DNA from: Xanthomonas arboricola
GTDB lineage: Bacteria; Pseudomonadota; Gammaproteobacteria; Xanthomonadales; Xanthomonadaceae
DNA: 64,000 nucleotides
Direction: 5' to 3'
NCBI RefSeq assembly: GCF_002940665.1
Contig: NZ_MIGY01000002.1
Coordinates: 1,408,783-1,472,782, forward strand
Shown here: piece after piece, positions 20,117-34,214 of the stretch
How positions within the stretch are numbered: the first letter of the stretch is position 1
How the letters are laid out: every line of letters starts with the position of its first letter
Notes under the pieces: model-generated
What the model saw: the letters and a program-made list of their open reading frames with translations, nothing else
What the model was told of the DNA's origin: nothing
The model's database searches: none
Program-made: the position numbers and the translations under genes

Positions 20117-20497
20117 ATGCCTTTAAGCCAGGAACACCCCGACTACACCTATGCGCTGCGCGCGGCCGATGGCCGCCATGCCAAGGTGAACGACCAGATT
20201 CTGCAACGCAGTTTCATCCTGATGCCCGACGAGCTGGTGGAAGGCTGGCCGGTCTCCGCCCTGGAGCAACTCCAGGTCGCGCACATGGACGCGGTGCTGG
20301 CGCTTGCCCCGGCGGTGATTCTGCTCGGTACCGGCGAGCGGCAGCAGTTTCCGAAGACGGACGTACTGGCAGCCTGCCTGACCCGCGGCATCGGCCTGGA
20401 AGCGATGACCAACGCGGCCGCGGCGCGCACCTACAACGTGCTGGCCAGCGAAGGCCGCCGGGTGGCGTTGGCGATGATTCTGGAAGGCCGGGATTAG
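20117..20497 (+). CDS. Mth938-like (DUF498/NDUFAF3 family) protein
   Basis: A 126-residue protein of the Mth938/DUF498 family. Recognisable parts are RSFILMPDELVEGWPV near the N-terminus and LLGTGERQQFPKTDVLAACLTRGIGLEAM in the second half, the LGTG and GIGxExM blocks of the family. The eukaryotic relative NDUFAF3 helps assemble respiratory complex I; the bacterial role is unknown. It follows yhbY by 15 bp. Unusually, its stop codon lies inside a G-rich heptad repeat that forms a G-quadruplex motif. Confidence 0.88.
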   Translation: MPLSQEHPDYTYALRAADGRHAKVNDQILQRSFILMPDELVEGWPVSALEQLQVAHMDAVLALAPAVILLGTGERQQFPKTDVLAACLTRGIGLEAMTNAAAARTYNVLASEGRRVALAMILEGRD

Positions 20498-20513
20498 GGA
20501 GTCGGGATTGGGG
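20490..20513 (+). repeat. G-rich heptad repeat at a stop codon (G-quadruplex motif)
   Basis: Four G-runs, at 20490-20492, 20497-20499, 20504-20506 and 20110-style position 20510-20513, are separated by ATTA, AGTC and ATT. The TAG stop codon of the Mth938-like gene (20495-20497) lies within the first two runs. The pattern fits the G3+N1-7 quadruplex rule on the mRNA-sense strand. Related arrays lie at 20643-20668 and 35821-35884. Confidence 0.75.
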
Positions 20514-20642
20514 ATTCGCAACTGCGGGCTCGAGCAGATGCCGCTCTCATGCCAACAGCAGGAGCGACACCCCAAGCAATCTTCAGGCCGCTAGAACGCA
20601 TCTTCCACGCGGCACCATCAGCCCAGCGCCGTTGCCGTTGCG

Positions 20643-20668
20643 AATCCCAAATCCCCAATCCCCAATCA
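20643..20668 (-). repeat. G-rich heptad repeat at a stop codon
   Basis: On the minus strand the sequence is TGATTGGGGATTGGGGATTT followed by GGGATTC; the first three bases are the stop codon of the nlpD-like gene. Three G-runs with short AT-rich loops are present. With the array at 20490-20513 it forms an inverted pair about 130 bp apart. Confidence 0.7.
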
Positions 20669-21442
20669 CTTCTTAGGCAGATACAACAGCGGATCCACCG
20701 GCTTGCCGTTGTAGCGAATCTCGAAGTGCAACATGTCGCGGGCAGCGCCGCTGCGCCCCATTTCGGCGATCTGCTGACCGGCCTTGACGCTCTGGCCTTC
20801 GTTGAGCAGACGCTTGCGATTGTGCCCGTAGGCGGACAGCCACTGGTCGTTGTGCTTGATGATGATCAGCTCGCCGTAGCCGACCAGGCCGGCGCCGGAG
20901 TACACCACCACGCCATCGGCCGCGGCACGCACCGCCTGCCCGCTGGCGCCGGCGATGTCCACGCCCTGTTTGGTGGTCTCGCCGGTGACGAAGGTGCCGA
21001 CCACCACGCCATCGGCCGGCCAGCGCCACGGAAATCCGCTACTGACCGGTGCTGCGATCGGAGCGCTCGGGCGCGGCGGAACCACCGTACCGGCGGTAGA
21101 GGTGCTGCCGCCCGGTCTGCTGGCTCCGGGCGGGTAGAGCTTGAGGGTCTGGCCGGGGTAGATAGTGTTCGGTGAGGACAGGCCATTCCAGGCTGCCAGA
21201 TCCGGCGCGGTGATGTTGGTGCGGCGCGAGATGGCGTACAGCGTGTCACCGCGTTGGACGGTGACGGTCGCACCCGGGCGCGGCACCGACGGACGCGGTG
21301 CTGCGGACGGACGCGCGGACGACGAACCGCCGCCGGCTCCAGGCGAACGCGTCACCGTGGCGCTGCTGCAGGCGCCCAGCCCGACGGCAAGTGCGAGCAG
21401 GACCGCTGTCTTACATACCGAATTCATCTGCAACTTGCTCAT
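20666..21442 (-). CDS. NlpD-like lipoprotein with LysM and degenerate M23 (LytM) domains
   Basis: A 258-residue lipoprotein: the signal sequence ends in AVGLGACSS, a lipobox with Cys near residue 25. A LysM domain (VQRGDTLYAISRRTNI to YPGQTLKLYP) sits near residues 60-103, and a LytM fold covers the last 120 residues. The zinc ligands of true M23 enzymes are altered: KQGVDIAG instead of HxGxD, and DMLHFEIR instead of HxHFE. That is the state of E. coli NlpD and EnvC, which activate amidases rather than cut peptidoglycan. It ends the surE-pcm-yqaA run and overlaps yqaA by four bases; no rpoS follows. Confidence 0.92.
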   Translation of the reverse strand: MSKLQMNSVCKTAVLLALAVGLGACSSATVTRSPGAGGGSSSARPSAAPRPSVPRPGATVTVQRGDTLYAISRRTNITAPDLAAWNGLSSPNTIYPGQTLKLYPPGASRPGGSTSTAGTVVPPRPSAPIAAPVSSGFPWRWPADGVVVGTFVTGETTKQGVDIAGASGQAVRAAADGVVVYSGAGLVGYGELIIIKHNDQWLSAYGHNRKRLLNEGQSVKAGQQIAEMGRSGAARDMLHFEIRYNGKPVDPLLYLPKK

Positions 21443-22053
21443 CCGTTGGTTGTCTTCCACACCAGCCACCCCGCTCCCACCGCCAAGACGGCCATGGCCA
21501 CCCAGCCCAGCGGCTCGATCCAGCGATGCAACGCGGCCTCGGCACGCGCCCCACCCAACCGGATCGCGCCGGCCACCAGATACACGCGCTTGCCGCGCCC
21601 GACCAACATGCTGGCGATGAAAGGCAGGATCGGCACGCCGACCACGCCCGAGGCCCAGGTAAAGATCTTCAACGGGATTGGGGTAAAGCCCACCAGCACC
21701 AGCGCCCAGAAGGCCTTCCACGGCGAATCGGCGACCAGCGTGCGCAGCGTCTCGATCTGCGCCTGGATCTTCGCACTCCAGCCCAGCCATTCGATCAGCG
21801 GCTGTAGTGCGGCGAAGGCGAAATGGCCCAGCAGATAGCCGACCAGCGCGCCGCAGACCGAGCCGATCAGGCTCAGGGTGGCGAACCACAAGGCGCGCCT
21901 GGGTTCGGCCAGCGACATCGGCGCCAGCATCACCTCCGGCGGCACCGGAAAGATGAAACCCTCCACGAAACTGAGGCCGGTCAGTAGCGCCGGAGCGCGG
22001 CGATGACGCGACCAACGGATGGCCACGTCGTACAACGGCCCGAAGATCTTCAT
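21439..22053 (-). CDS. yqaA: YqaA-family (DedA/SNARE-associated) membrane protein
   Basis: A 204-residue inner-membrane protein of the YqaA branch of the DedA/VTT superfamily. It has several hydrophobic segments (residues about 20-45, 55-80, 115-150 and 180-200), a conserved FVEGFIFPVPPEVMLAPM block and the GFTPIPLKIFTWASGV motif. DedA-like proteins are thought to move or flip lipids. It overlaps the next gene (nlpD-like) by ATGA and starts 18 bp after pcm, so it is part of the surE operon. The same pcm-yqaA-nlpD order occurs in other gammaproteobacteria. Confidence 0.9.
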   Translation of the reverse strand: MKIFGPLYDVAIRWSRHRRAPALLTGLSFVEGFIFPVPPEVMLAPMSLAEPRRALWFATLSLIGSVCGALVGYLLGHFAFAALQPLIEWLGWSAKIQAQIETLRTLVADSPWKAFWALVLVGFTPIPLKIFTWASGVVGVPILPFIASMLVGRGKRVYLVAGAIRLGGARAEAALHRWIEPLGWVAMAVLAVGAGWLVWKTTNG

Positions 22054-22071
22054 CGAGAAACTCTCATGGAT

Positions 22072-22749
22072 TCAATCCAGCATGCCCGACAACAGCGGGA
22101 CGAACGTGACCGGCGCCAGAACCTGCTGTTCGATCGCGCCGTCGGCACTGCGCGTAAGTTGCACCAGCGACTGCGACGAGGCACCACCGACCGGTGCGAC
22201 CAGCCGCCCGCCGACCGCCAATTGGTCGACCAGCGCATCGACCAGCGCCGGCGCGGCGGCGGTGACCACAATGGCATCGTAGGGGCCGTGTTCGGGCCAG
22301 CCGATGCGGCCATCGTCGTGCTTGCTGCGCACGTTCATGCCCAGGTGCCGGAAGCGCTTGCGCGCCTGCCGCAGCAGATCGCCGATGCGCTCGACCGTGT
22401 ACACCTCCAGCCCCAGCGCGGCCAGGATGGCCCCCTGGTAGCCGGAACCGGTGCCCACTTCGAGCACCTTGGTCGGGCCGACCTGCAGCACCGCCTCGGT
22501 CATGCGCGCGACCACCCAGGGCTGCGAAATGGTCTGGCCGTGGCCGATCGGCAAGGCCGTGTCTTCGTAAGCGCGCGAGGCCAGCGCTTCGTCGATGAAC
22601 AGATGGCGCGGCACGGTACGCATCGCGTTGAGCGTGGCCTCGTCCTGGATGCCGGCCTCGCGCAGGCGCTCGACCAGCCGGTCGCGCACGCGCTGGGAGG
22701 TCATGCCGATCCCGACCGATTCCGGTTGCAGACGCAGCCTCGGCGTCAT
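22072..22749 (-). CDS. pcm: protein-L-isoaspartate O-methyltransferase
   Basis: A 225-residue enzyme that methylates isoaspartyl residues in aged proteins, starting their repair. The SAM site [18 protein letters not shown] is near residue 85, preceded by [20 protein letters not shown], the family signature. The start at [15 protein letters not shown] overlaps the surE stop by four bases, so translation is probably coupled to surE. surE and pcm are paired in many bacteria and both serve stationary-phase survival. No damage is seen. Confidence 0.97.
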   Translation of the reverse strand: MTPRLRLQPESVGIGMTSQRVRDRLVERLREAGIQDEATLNAMRTVPRHLFIDEALASRAYEDTALPIGHGQTISQPWVVARMTEAVLQVGPTKVLEVGTGSGYQGAILAALGLEVYTVERIGDLLRQARKRFRHLGMNVRSKHDDGRIGWPEHGPYDAIVVTAAAPALVDALVDQLAVGGRLVAPVGGASSQSLVQLTRSADGAIEQQVLAPVTFVPLLSGMLD

Positions 22750-23525
22750 GCCGGTGTATCCAGCGCGGCGGTCAAGCCGCCCACCCAGCCGGCCACCGTT
22801 TCCAACGCCTGATAGCGGGTCAGATCGACATGGATGGGGGTGACCGAGATATGCCCGGTGCGCACGGCATGGAAGTCGGTGCCGGCGCCGGCGTCCTGCT
22901 CCGGCCCGGCCGGGCCGATCCAGTACACGGTGCGGCCGCGCGGGTCGCGCTGCGGCACGCAGGGCTCGGAACGGTGGCGGTTGCCCAGCCGGGTGACCTC
23001 GAAACCAAGCACATCCGACCAAGCCAGGTCCGGCACGTTGACGTTGAGGATGGTGTCGGCAGGCAGCGGATCGGCCTTCAGCCGCGCCACGATCTCCACC
23101 GCGGCGCGCGCGGCGGTCTCGTAGTGATGCGCCTGGTGATTGTGCGTCACCAGCGAGACCGCCACCGCCGGCAGGCCGAGGAAACGGCCTTCCATCGCGG
23201 CGGACACGGTGCCCGAATAGATCACGTCGTCGCCGAGATTGGCCGAGTTGTTGATGCCGGAGACCACGATATCCGGGTCGTAATCGAGCATGCCGGTCAG
23301 CGCCAGATGCACGCAGTCGGTCGGCGTGCCGGCCACTGCGCAGGTCTGCGCGTCGATGCGGCGGGTGCGGATCGGCACATCCAGCGTCAGCGAATTGCTG
23401 GCGCCGGAGCGGTCGCGGTCGGGCGCGACCACCATCACTTCATGACCGGCATGGCGCAGCGCCTCGGCCAAAATCTGGATGCCGGGGGCGTCGACACCGT
23501 CGTCGTTGCTAACCAGTACGCGCAT
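22746..23525 (-). CDS. surE: 5'/3'-nucleotidase SurE
   Basis: A 259-residue metal-dependent nucleotidase. The N-terminal signature [19 protein letters not shown] carries the paired Asp ligands, and SGASNSLTL plus [20 protein letters not shown] supply the Ser and Asn ligands. It hydrolyses nucleoside monophosphates and short polyphosphates and helps stationary-phase survival. An upstream extension of almost 200 codons in the same frame is antisense to the smr gene and is not part of the gene. It heads the surE-pcm-yqaA-nlpD run and is divergent from smr. Confidence 0.97.
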   Translation of the reverse strand: MRVLVSNDDGVDAPGIQILAEALRHAGHEVMVVAPDRDRSGASNSLTLDVPIRTRRIDAQTCAVAGTPTDCVHLALTGMLDYDPDIVVSGINNSANLGDDVIYSGTVSAAMEGRFLGLPAVAVSLVTHNHQAHHYETAARAAVEIVARLKADPLPADTILNVNVPDLAWSDVLGFEVTRLGNRHRSEPCVPQRDPRGRTVYWIGPAGPEQDAGAGTDFHAVRTGHISVTPIHVDLTRYQALETVAGWVGGLTAALDTPA

Positions 23526-23624
23526 GGGACTCCTCGGAAAACCGGGCCATGATACCGGATGCGTCCGCGCCCTTCGCGCTTGATCTTCGCTTGCACCTGA
23601 GGTTGGGCACGTTACGCTGTGAGC

Positions 23625-24164
23625 ATGTCCCATCCCGAAGACGAAGACGACGGCGCGCTGTTCCGCGCAGCGATCGGCGCGGTCAAGCCGATTCGTGAAG
23701 TCGCCCCACCGGCCAATGCCAAGCCGCGCCCCAAGCCGCGCGCACGCATGGCCGAGCGCGACGATGCGGAAGCGCACACCGAATTCGCGCGTCTGCTGCG
23801 CGACAGTGCGCCGCTGGAGGCCGGCGATACCGCCAGCTATCGGCGCGAGAATCTTCCCACCCGATTGTTTCAGCGACTCAAGCGTGGTCAGTTTTCGATC
23901 CAGGACGAACTGGATCTGCATGGCGCCACCGCCGCGCAGGCCGAATCCCTGCTGCGGCAGTTTCTGATCGAAGCACATGCACACGAACATGGCTGCGTGC
24001 GCATCATCCACGGCAAGGGGCTGCAGTCGGACACTGGCGCGCCGGTGTTGAAAAACCTGATGGATCGTCTGCTGCGTCAGCGCAACGACGTGCTGGCGTT
24101 CCATTCGGCGCCGGCCACGCAAGGTGGCACCGGGGCGTTGCTGGTGTTGCTGGCGCGGCGTTAG
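23625..24164 (+). CDS. Smr-domain protein (SmrA/YdaL type)
   Basis: A protein of about 179 residues with a C-terminal Smr domain. The core [19 protein letters not shown] and [19 protein letters not shown] contains the LDLHG and HGKG signatures of Smr nucleases or RNA-binding proteins. The N-terminal half is charged and low in complexity, with [17 protein letters not shown] at the start, like E. coli SmrA. GTG two codons earlier (23619) is an alternative start. It stands divergent from surE and convergent with truD. The nucleic-acid target is not known. Confidence 0.9.
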   Translation: MSHPEDEDDGALFRAAIGAVKPIREVAPPANAKPRPKPRARMAERDDAEAHTEFARLLRDSAPLEAGDTASYRRENLPTRLFQRLKRGQFSIQDELDLHGATAAQAESLLRQFLIEAHAHEHGCVRIIHGKGLQSDTGAPVLKNLMDRLLRQRNDVLAFHSAPATQGGTGALLVLLARR

Positions 24165-24299
24165 GGCCGATTGGGTAATGGGTCGCCGATGTAGGCATGC
24201 GCTTGCGCAAAGGATGCGTCAATGGGCAGGCCTGTCGCGGCCAGGTCCGCTCCTACGGCGGTGACGTGTGTGCCGGGTGGCCAACGACAGCCGAACAGG

Positions 24300-25409
24300 C
24301 TAGGCGTCGGGACGCGTGTTGGCGTTGAGACGGCCGGCGTCGCTGACCTCGCCGAGTTCCCACAGCACCGCGGTGGCGTAGCAGCCCGGCGGCAGTGCGA
24401 ATTCGATCTGCAGGCTTTCGGCATCCCGCCAGCGATACTCCAGCTGCTGCGGACGCAAGCGCAGTGCACGGCGCTCCTGCTTCAAGCCCGCAGCTTCCAG
24501 CCCTTGACGCAGCGCTTCCGATTGCGGATCGGACAACGCGCCCTGCTCCACCGCCGCAGCTTGGTCGGTCGAACGCAGCTCGCCTGCGCCCCACAACGGC
24601 CCGCTGGGATGGATATCGAAGCGCGCCAGGCGCTCCGCCAGTACATCGTTGAACGGCTCCGGGCCGAACACGCTGCGTGAGCCATCCAGCATCCACGCCT
24701 CGCCATCCAGCGCGGTATCCCAGCTGCCCTGCTCCACGCGTGCGGTGAGCACGCGATTGAACAATGCCGAGCGCGCCGCCGACAGCAGCATCGAGCGTTG
24801 ATCGTTGCGCAGCCGCCGCCTGGATGCCGGCGCCGCTGACAAGGTGCCGTCGGCATTGGACACATAACCGAACATCGCCAGCGCGGACGCTACGTTGCCG
24901 CCATCGCGGCCGAAACGCTGTTCGCCAAACCAGTTGGGGATACCGCGCGCGGCGATCGCCTGCAGACGCTGTTCGATCGCCGCGCGCTCGCCCTGCACCT
25001 GGCGCAACGTCAACCCGAAACGATTGCCCAGCAGTGCGCCGCGTTGCAGCTTGCGGTTGTGCCAGGTGCTGGCGATGACCTGCATCTCATCGTCGTCGAG
25101 CGTGGCAAGCTGCGGCGCGATGCGCTTGGGCAGATGCACGCTGAAGCGCTGCGTGGTCACCGCATGGCGGTCCTTCAGCCCGGCGTAGCTGACGCCCATC
25201 TCGGCGATTCCGGCCCACTGCGCGAGTTTCTTCGCGATATAGGCGGTGTTCTGCCCGCGCTTGCGGATGGTGAGCAACAGGTGCTCGCCCTCGCCGGTGG
25301 GCTCGAAAGCCGGCAGCTCATCGACCTGAAAATCTTCGGGCGTGCTGCGCATCGCCGCGCCGAGGACCGCAGCGCCATGCGCGCGCGGCAGAACAAAGGT
25401 GTCGCTCAT
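24300..25409 (-). CDS. truD: tRNA pseudouridine(13) synthase TruD
   Basis: A 369-residue enzyme that isomerises U13 of tRNA-Glu. The catalytic motif [16 protein letters not shown] is near residue 80, the [12 protein letters not shown] block follows near 155, and the insertion domain typical of TruD covers about 160-310. The start [17 protein letters not shown] is the family one; the upstream in-frame extension is discarded. It lies between ispF and surE, a widely conserved neighbourhood, though a 236-bp gap to ispF suggests its own promoter. Confidence 0.96.
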   Translation of the reverse strand: MSDTFVLPRAHGAAVLGAAMRSTPEDFQVDELPAFEPTGEGEHLLLTIRKRGQNTAYIAKKLAQWAGIAEMGVSYAGLKDRHAVTTQRFSVHLPKRIAPQLATLDDDEMQVIASTWHNRKLQRGALLGNRFGLTLRQVQGERAAIEQRLQAIAARGIPNWFGEQRFGRDGGNVASALAMFGYVSNADGTLSAAPASRRRLRNDQRSMLLSAARSALFNRVLTARVEQGSWDTALDGEAWMLDGSRSVFGPEPFNDVLAERLARFDIHPSGPLWGAGELRSTDQAAAVEQGALSDPQSEALRQGLEAAGLKQERRALRLRPQQLEYRWRDAESLQIEFALPPGCYATAVLWELGEVSDAGRLNANTRPDA

Positions 25410-25645
25410 GCTGTGGTTTACCTTCGCGCCGACAGGTCGTGCGCTGTGTGCCGAATGCTTCGGCGCGGTGGTGTCGCGGTGCAACGCCAAGACGAGCTCG
25501 GCGCAGGTAACCGCGATCTGGAGCGGCTGCAACACCTGGCCGGCAGTGTAGACGGCATGCTCGGCACTGCAGGGTATGCGTGACAATCGCCGTGCCCGGC
25601 AACGTCGCACCACCGACGGTAAGCGCAGGCGTTTGTCAGCCGCAG

Positions 25646-26137
25646 TCAGCCAGCGATCTTGCCGAGCAAGACCGCCGCTTGCGCGGCGATGCCCTCGCTG
25701 CGGCCGGTGAAGCCGAGTTTTTCGCTGGTGGTGGCCTTGACGCTGACTGCATCGAGTTCGATCGCCAGCAGGCCTGCGATACGTTCGCGCATCGCCAGCG
25801 CGTGCGGGCCGATCTTGGGACGCTCGCAGATCACGGTGACGTCGGCATTGCCGACGCGCCAGCCGCGCTCGCGCAGCAAGTGATCGCAATGCTGCAGGAA
25901 CTGCGCGCTGTCGGCATCCTTCCAGCGCGCATCGGACGGCGGAAAGTGCTGGCCGATATCGCCCAGCGCCAGGGCGCCCAGCATCGCATCGCACAGCGCA
26001 TGCAACACCACGTCGCCATCGCTGTGCGCAAGCACGCCATGGCTATGCACGACGCGCACGCCGCCCAGCATCACGTGATCGCCCGCACCGAACGCGTGCA
26101 CGTCGTAGCCCTGACCGATTCGAAAATTGAAAGACAT
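25646..26137 (-). CDS. ispF: 2-C-methyl-D-erythritol 2,4-cyclodiphosphate synthase
   Basis: A 163-residue enzyme of the non-mevalonate isoprenoid pathway that cyclises the CDP-methylerythritol phosphate intermediate. Signature motifs are [12 protein letters not shown] at the N-terminus with the zinc ligands Asp and His, then [18 protein letters not shown], and [19 protein letters not shown] near the end. It starts 17 bp after the ispD stop on the same strand, so both steps are probably expressed together. Confidence 0.97.
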   Translation of the reverse strand: MSFNFRIGQGYDVHAFGAGDHVMLGGVRVVHSHGVLAHSDGDVVLHALCDAMLGALALGDIGQHFPPSDARWKDADSAQFLQHCDHLLRERGWRVGNADVTVICERPKIGPHALAMRERIAGLLAIELDAVSVKATTSEKLGFTGRSEGIAAQAAVLLGKIAG

Positions 26138-26153
26138 GGAGAATCCGTGGTGA

Positions 26154-26954
26154 TTAGGGAGCGTCGGCGTCGTGGTGCGCGCCAGCGGACACCGCATCGT
26201 TGCGGCCAACGACCGCCCCGGCGCGCAGAGCGGTTGCAGGCGACAAGGCATCCACTGCCACGCCGCGGCGCGCCAGTTCGAATTCGAAGCGCGCCAGATC
26301 CGTTGGCGTGGTCACCTTGAAGTTGTCTTCGGCACCTTCCACCAGCAACGGGCGCAATCCCAGCCGCTCCATCGCCATCGCCTCGTCGGTCACGTCCACC
26401 CCGGCCGCCGACGCCTCGGTGAGGCCGCGGATCAGTTGATGGCGACGGAACAGCTGCGGAGTCAGCGCACGCCACAGCCGCTCGCGCGGTTCGGTGGCAT
26501 CGATGCCGCCATCGTCGCCGGCACGCTTGAGCGTGTCGCGCACCGGCGCAGCCAGGATCGCGCCGACCGGATCGCCGCGGCCGATTTCCAGCAGGCGCTC
26601 CAGATCGGCCAAGGCGAGATTGGGCCGCGCGGCATCGTGCACCAGCACGAAGTCATCGGCACGCACGCTCTCGGGCAAGGCCAGCAATCCGGCCAGCACC
26701 GATGCCGCACGTGTCCCGCCGCCGACGCAGGTCAGCACCGGCTTGCCCTGCACCGAGGTCCAGCCTGGCCAATCCGCATCGTCGGGGACGATGGCCACCA
26801 CGATGCCGGCCACCACCGGATGCGCGGCAAGCGCCGCCAGCGTGTAGGCCATCAGCGGTTGCCCGGCGGCGGCCAGATATTGCTTGGGGGTCTGCCCACC
26901 AAAGCGCGTACCGCGCCCGGCGGCCGGCACGATCGCCCAGATCGAACCGGTCAT
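26154..26954 (-). CDS. ispD: 2-C-methyl-D-erythritol 4-phosphate cytidylyltransferase
   Basis: A 266-residue nucleotidyltransferase that makes CDP-methylerythritol from CTP. The N-terminal nucleotide-binding loop is [18 protein letters not shown], and [11 protein letters not shown] is the family signature near residue 105. The C-terminus ([11 protein letters not shown]) extends slightly beyond E. coli IspD. It overlaps ftsB by four bases and precedes ispF, the standard ftsB-ispD-ispF order of gammaproteobacteria. Confidence 0.96.
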   Translation of the reverse strand: MTGSIWAIVPAAGRGTRFGGQTPKQYLAAAGQPLMAYTLAALAAHPVVAGIVVAIVPDDADWPGWTSVQGKPVLTCVGGGTRAASVLAGLLALPESVRADDFVLVHDAARPNLALADLERLLEIGRGDPVGAILAAPVRDTLKRAGDDGGIDATEPRERLWRALTPQLFRRHQLIRGLTEASAAGVDVTDEAMAMERLGLRPLLVEGAEDNFKVTTPTDLARFEFELARRGVAVDALSPATALRAGAVVGRNDAVSAGAHHDADAP

Positions 26955-27307
26955 GGCTGTTCCGCCGGAGCGTCAGGCTCGACGGGGGCAGCGGACGGCG
27001 CGGCCACTGCGGGCGGTAGCGGCGGTGCATCCTCGACCACGCGATAGAACGTCTCGCCCGGTTTGATCATGCCCAGCTCGCTGCGCGCGCGCTCTTCGAT
27101 TGCCGCCTCGCCGTCCTTCAAATCCTTCACCTCTGCTGCCAACGCCTGGTTGCGTTGGCGCAGACCTTCGTTGTCCTGTGTCTGATGCGCGACCTGGGCT
27201 TCCAGCATCATGACTTCGCCGGAGTTCCCAGGCCCGAACCAGAAGCGGTACTGCAGCCAAGCCAGCAGCACCGCCAGCACCAGCAGTAGCCAGCGCCAGT
27301 TGCGCAC
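26951..27307 (-). CDS. ftsB: cell division protein FtsB
   Basis: A 118-residue bitopic protein of the divisome. The N-terminal membrane helix is [20 protein letters not shown], followed by a coiled coil (about residues 35-75, [19 protein letters not shown]) and the conserved [21 protein letters not shown]. It works with FtsL and FtsQ to activate septal wall synthesis. The tail after residue 95 is rich in Pro and Ala and is longer than in E. coli. It lies four bases after eno and overlaps ispD. Confidence 0.95.
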   Translation of the reverse strand: MRNWRWLLLVLAVLLAWLQYRFWFGPGNSGEVMMLEAQVAHQTQDNEGLRQRNQALAAEVKDLKDGEAAIEERARSELGMIKPGETFYRVVEDAPPLPPAVAAPSAAPVEPDAPAEQP

Positions 27308-27310
27308 GGC

Positions 27311-28771
<1,461 letters not shown>

Positions 28772-28885
28772 TCAGCTTCCGCTGTCGCAGGCGACATCGC
28801 TGTGGGAGCCGGCACACCGCGCATCCGCACCTGCAGCGGCAACGGACCACGCAGCACGGACCGCGCGCTCCACTGCCTTGCCTGA

Positions 28886-29719
28886 TCAGACGCCTTGCTC
28901 GAGAAAGCCGTGACGCTTGGTGATGGAGTCCAGCGCCAGCAGCGTCTCCAGCAGGGCCTCCATCTTGTCCAGCGGCCAGGCGTTGGGGCCGTCCGACAAG
29001 GCCTTGGACGGGTCCGGATGGGTTTCGGCAAACAGGCCGGAAATACCCACCGCTACCGCCGCGCGCGCCAGCACCGGCACGAATTCGCGCTGACCGCCGG
29101 AACTGCTGCCCTGCCCGCCCGGCAACTGCACCGAATGGGTGGCATCGAACACCACCGGGCAACCGGTGTCGCGCATGACGCTCAGCGAGCGCATGTCGCT
29201 GACCAGATTGTTGTACCCGAACGAGGCGCCACGTTCGCAGACCATGATCTGCGCGTTGCCGGTCGACTTGGCCTTGTCCACCACCGGCTTCATGTCCCAC
29301 GGCGACAGGAACTGGCCCTTCTTGATGTTGACCGGCTTGCCGGCGGCGCAGACGTTCTTGATGAAGTCGGTCTGGCGCACCAGGAAGGCCGGGGTCTGCA
29401 GCACGTCGACGACGGCGGCGACCTCGTTCATCGGGGTGTACTCGTGCACATCGGTCAGTACCGGCACGCCGATCTGCTGTTTCACCGCCTCCAGCACCTT
29501 CAGGCCTTCTTCCAGGCCCGGGCCGCGGAAGCTGGTGCCGGAGGTGCGGTTGGCCTTGTCGAAGCTGGACTTGAAGATGAAGTTGATCCCCAGCTTGCCG
29601 GTGATCTCCTTCAGCTTGCCGGCCACGTCGAGCTGCAACTGCATCGACTCGATCACGCAGGGGCCGGCGATCAGGAACAACGGCTGATCCAGGCCAACGT
29701 CAAAGTCACAGAGTTTCAT
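28886..29719 (-). CDS. kdsA: 2-dehydro-3-deoxyphosphooctonate aldolase (KDO-8-phosphate synthase)
   Basis: A 277-residue enzyme joining phosphoenolpyruvate and arabinose 5-phosphate to make KDO-8-phosphate for lipopolysaccharide. Family motifs are [39 protein letters not shown] and [15 protein letters not shown]. The Cys of the metal-dependent class (AGPC) is present, and [13 protein letters not shown] follows. It lies between pyrG and eno, separated from pyrG by a 204-bp region with dispersed repeats. Confidence 0.97.
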   Translation of the reverse strand: MKLCDFDVGLDQPLFLIAGPCVIESMQLQLDVAGKLKEITGKLGINFIFKSSFDKANRTSGTSFRGPGLEEGLKVLEAVKQQIGVPVLTDVHEYTPMNEVAAVVDVLQTPAFLVRQTDFIKNVCAAGKPVNIKKGQFLSPWDMKPVVDKAKSTGNAQIMVCERGASFGYNNLVSDMRSLSVMRDTGCPVVFDATHSVQLPGGQGSSSGGQREFVPVLARAAVAVGISGLFAETHPDPSKALSDGPNAWPLDKMEALLETLLALDSITKRHGFLEQGV

Positions 29720-29735
29720 CAGGTCACCTATTGAT

Positions 29736-29781
29736 TAAAGCCCCTCTCCCGCCGGGAGAGGGGTTGGGGTGAGGGTACGGT
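29736..29781. repeat. dispersed repeat A, copy 1
   Basis: CCCCTCTCCC and GGGAGAGGGG form a hairpin around GCC-type loop bases, followed by TTGGGGTGAGGGTACGG. The same element is found at 34081-34126 after parE with only a few changes. It resembles the abundant intergenic hairpin repeats of xanthomonads. Confidence 0.8.
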
Positions 29782-29871
29782 TGCGAAGCACTGCTGAAGT
29801 GCGATGGTTTTGCCCTGGCTGACGCGTGGCGACGCGTTCATCATGGCTGCCACCTCTCATTGTGTTGCGGC

Positions 29872-29923
29872 GCCCCTCATCCGGCGCTACGCGCCACCTT
29901 CTCCCGGGGGGAGAAGGAAACCC

Positions 29924-29926
<3 letters not shown>
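29872..29926. repeat. dispersed repeat B, copy 1, abutting the pyrG stop codon
   Basis: The block from CCCCTCATCCG through the hairpin CCTTCTCCC/GGGAGAAGG to the pyrG stop codon matches the element at 34167-34212. On the minus strand it follows the pyrG TGA directly and could form the 3' end of that message. Confidence 0.78.
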
Positions 29927-31618
<1,692 letters not shown>

Positions 31619-31708
31619 TTAGCGGGTGACGGGCGAATGCCCAAGGGTTGCGTGACGATCATGTCGCCACAGCGGCAAAGAACGCGCCGTGCATGGCGCA
31701 CAAATGCA

Positions 31709-31734
31709 GACGCCCCGGCCGAAGCCGGGGCGTC
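31709..31734 (-). terminator. terminator-like hairpin after the small secreted protein gene
   Basis: GACGCCCCGGC and GCCGGGGCGTC form a perfect 11-bp stem around CGAA, followed on the minus strand by TGCATTTG. It lies 30 bases past the stop codon of the gene at 31765-32013. Confidence 0.7.
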
Positions 31735-31764
31735 CGTGTGGCGTATTGCCGACCCGAGATGGAA

Positions 31765-32013
31765 TCAGCGCGCCGGCTTTTCTTCTTCCTCTTCCTCGCG
31801 CGGAGCAGTGTCGGCCTTGGGCTTGTGCGCCGCTGCGGCAGCACGGCGCTCGGCCTTGCGCTCGGCTTCGGTCTTGGCCTTGGCGTCGTCGGCCTTCTGC
31901 GCACTGGCGCCGGCGTCCTGCCCGCTCTGCTGAGGAGCCGCCTGGGCCAGGGCAGGAAGCGCGGCCACTGCGGCAGCACCGAGGGTGAGCATCAGGATGT
32001 GCTTGAACTTCAT
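31765..32013 (-). CDS. small secreted acidic/charged protein, function unknown
   Basis: An 82-residue protein with a clear signal peptide: KFKHILMLTLGAAAVAALPA is followed by ALAQA, a likely cleavage point near residue 25. The mature part is low in complexity, with a Lys/Ala/Glu helix (residues 40-68) and a run of six glutamates near the end. GGAGGACACC stands just before the ATG, an excellent ribosome-binding site, and a hairpin terminator follows, so it looks like a real single-gene unit. It is convergent with nothing and divergent from parE. No family is recognised. Confidence 0.8.
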   Translation of the reverse strand: MKFKHILMLTLGAAAVAALPALAQAAPQQSGQDAGASAQKADDAKAKTEAERKAERRAAAAAHKPKADTAPREEEEEEKPAR

Positions 32014-32175
32014 GGTGTCCTCCGGGTTCGGTGACATCCTCAGGTGGGGACGTTTGATTCCGAATCCAATGCCAGGGTATCCATCCGCACCCCGCCCTGC
32101 ACTGAACGCCGGGCGCGTGCAAAAAATCGCCTCAGCCCCCACACTTGCGCGTCGTTTCACGTGCCAACGAGATGC

Positions 32176-34065
<1,890 letters not shown>

Positions 34066-34080
34066 GAACCTCTGGAAGCT

Positions 34081-34126
34081 TTAAGCCCCTCTCCTGTCGG
34101 GAGAGGGGTTGGGGTGAGGGTACGGG
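34081..34126. repeat. dispersed repeat A, copy 2, after parE
   Basis: CCCCTCTCC and GGAGAGGGG form a hairpin, followed by TTGGGGTGAGGGTACGG, matching copy 1 at 29736-29781. It lies just past the parE stop codon and may work as its transcript end. Confidence 0.8.
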
Positions 34127-34166
34127 CGAAGCCATTGGGCAAGTAATCGCACGAGGCTTCGCCCCG

Positions 34167-34212
34167 TCCCCTGATCCGCCCCTGCGGGGCACCTTCTCCC
34201 GAGGGCAGAAGA
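34167..34212. repeat. dispersed repeat B, copy 2, fused to the S10 peptidase frame
   Basis: The block CCCTGATCCGCCCC to CACCTTCTCCCGAGGGCAGA matches copy 1 at 29872-29926. Its right end runs without interruption into the coding frame of the carboxypeptidase-like gene and takes the place where that gene's start and signal peptide would be expected. Confidence 0.78.
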
Positions 34213-34214
34213 AG

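Noticed and set aside
20117..20665. rpoS expected after the nlpD-like gene
   Set aside because: The region downstream holds only heptad repeats and a convergent Mth938-like gene; no sigma factor is encoded.
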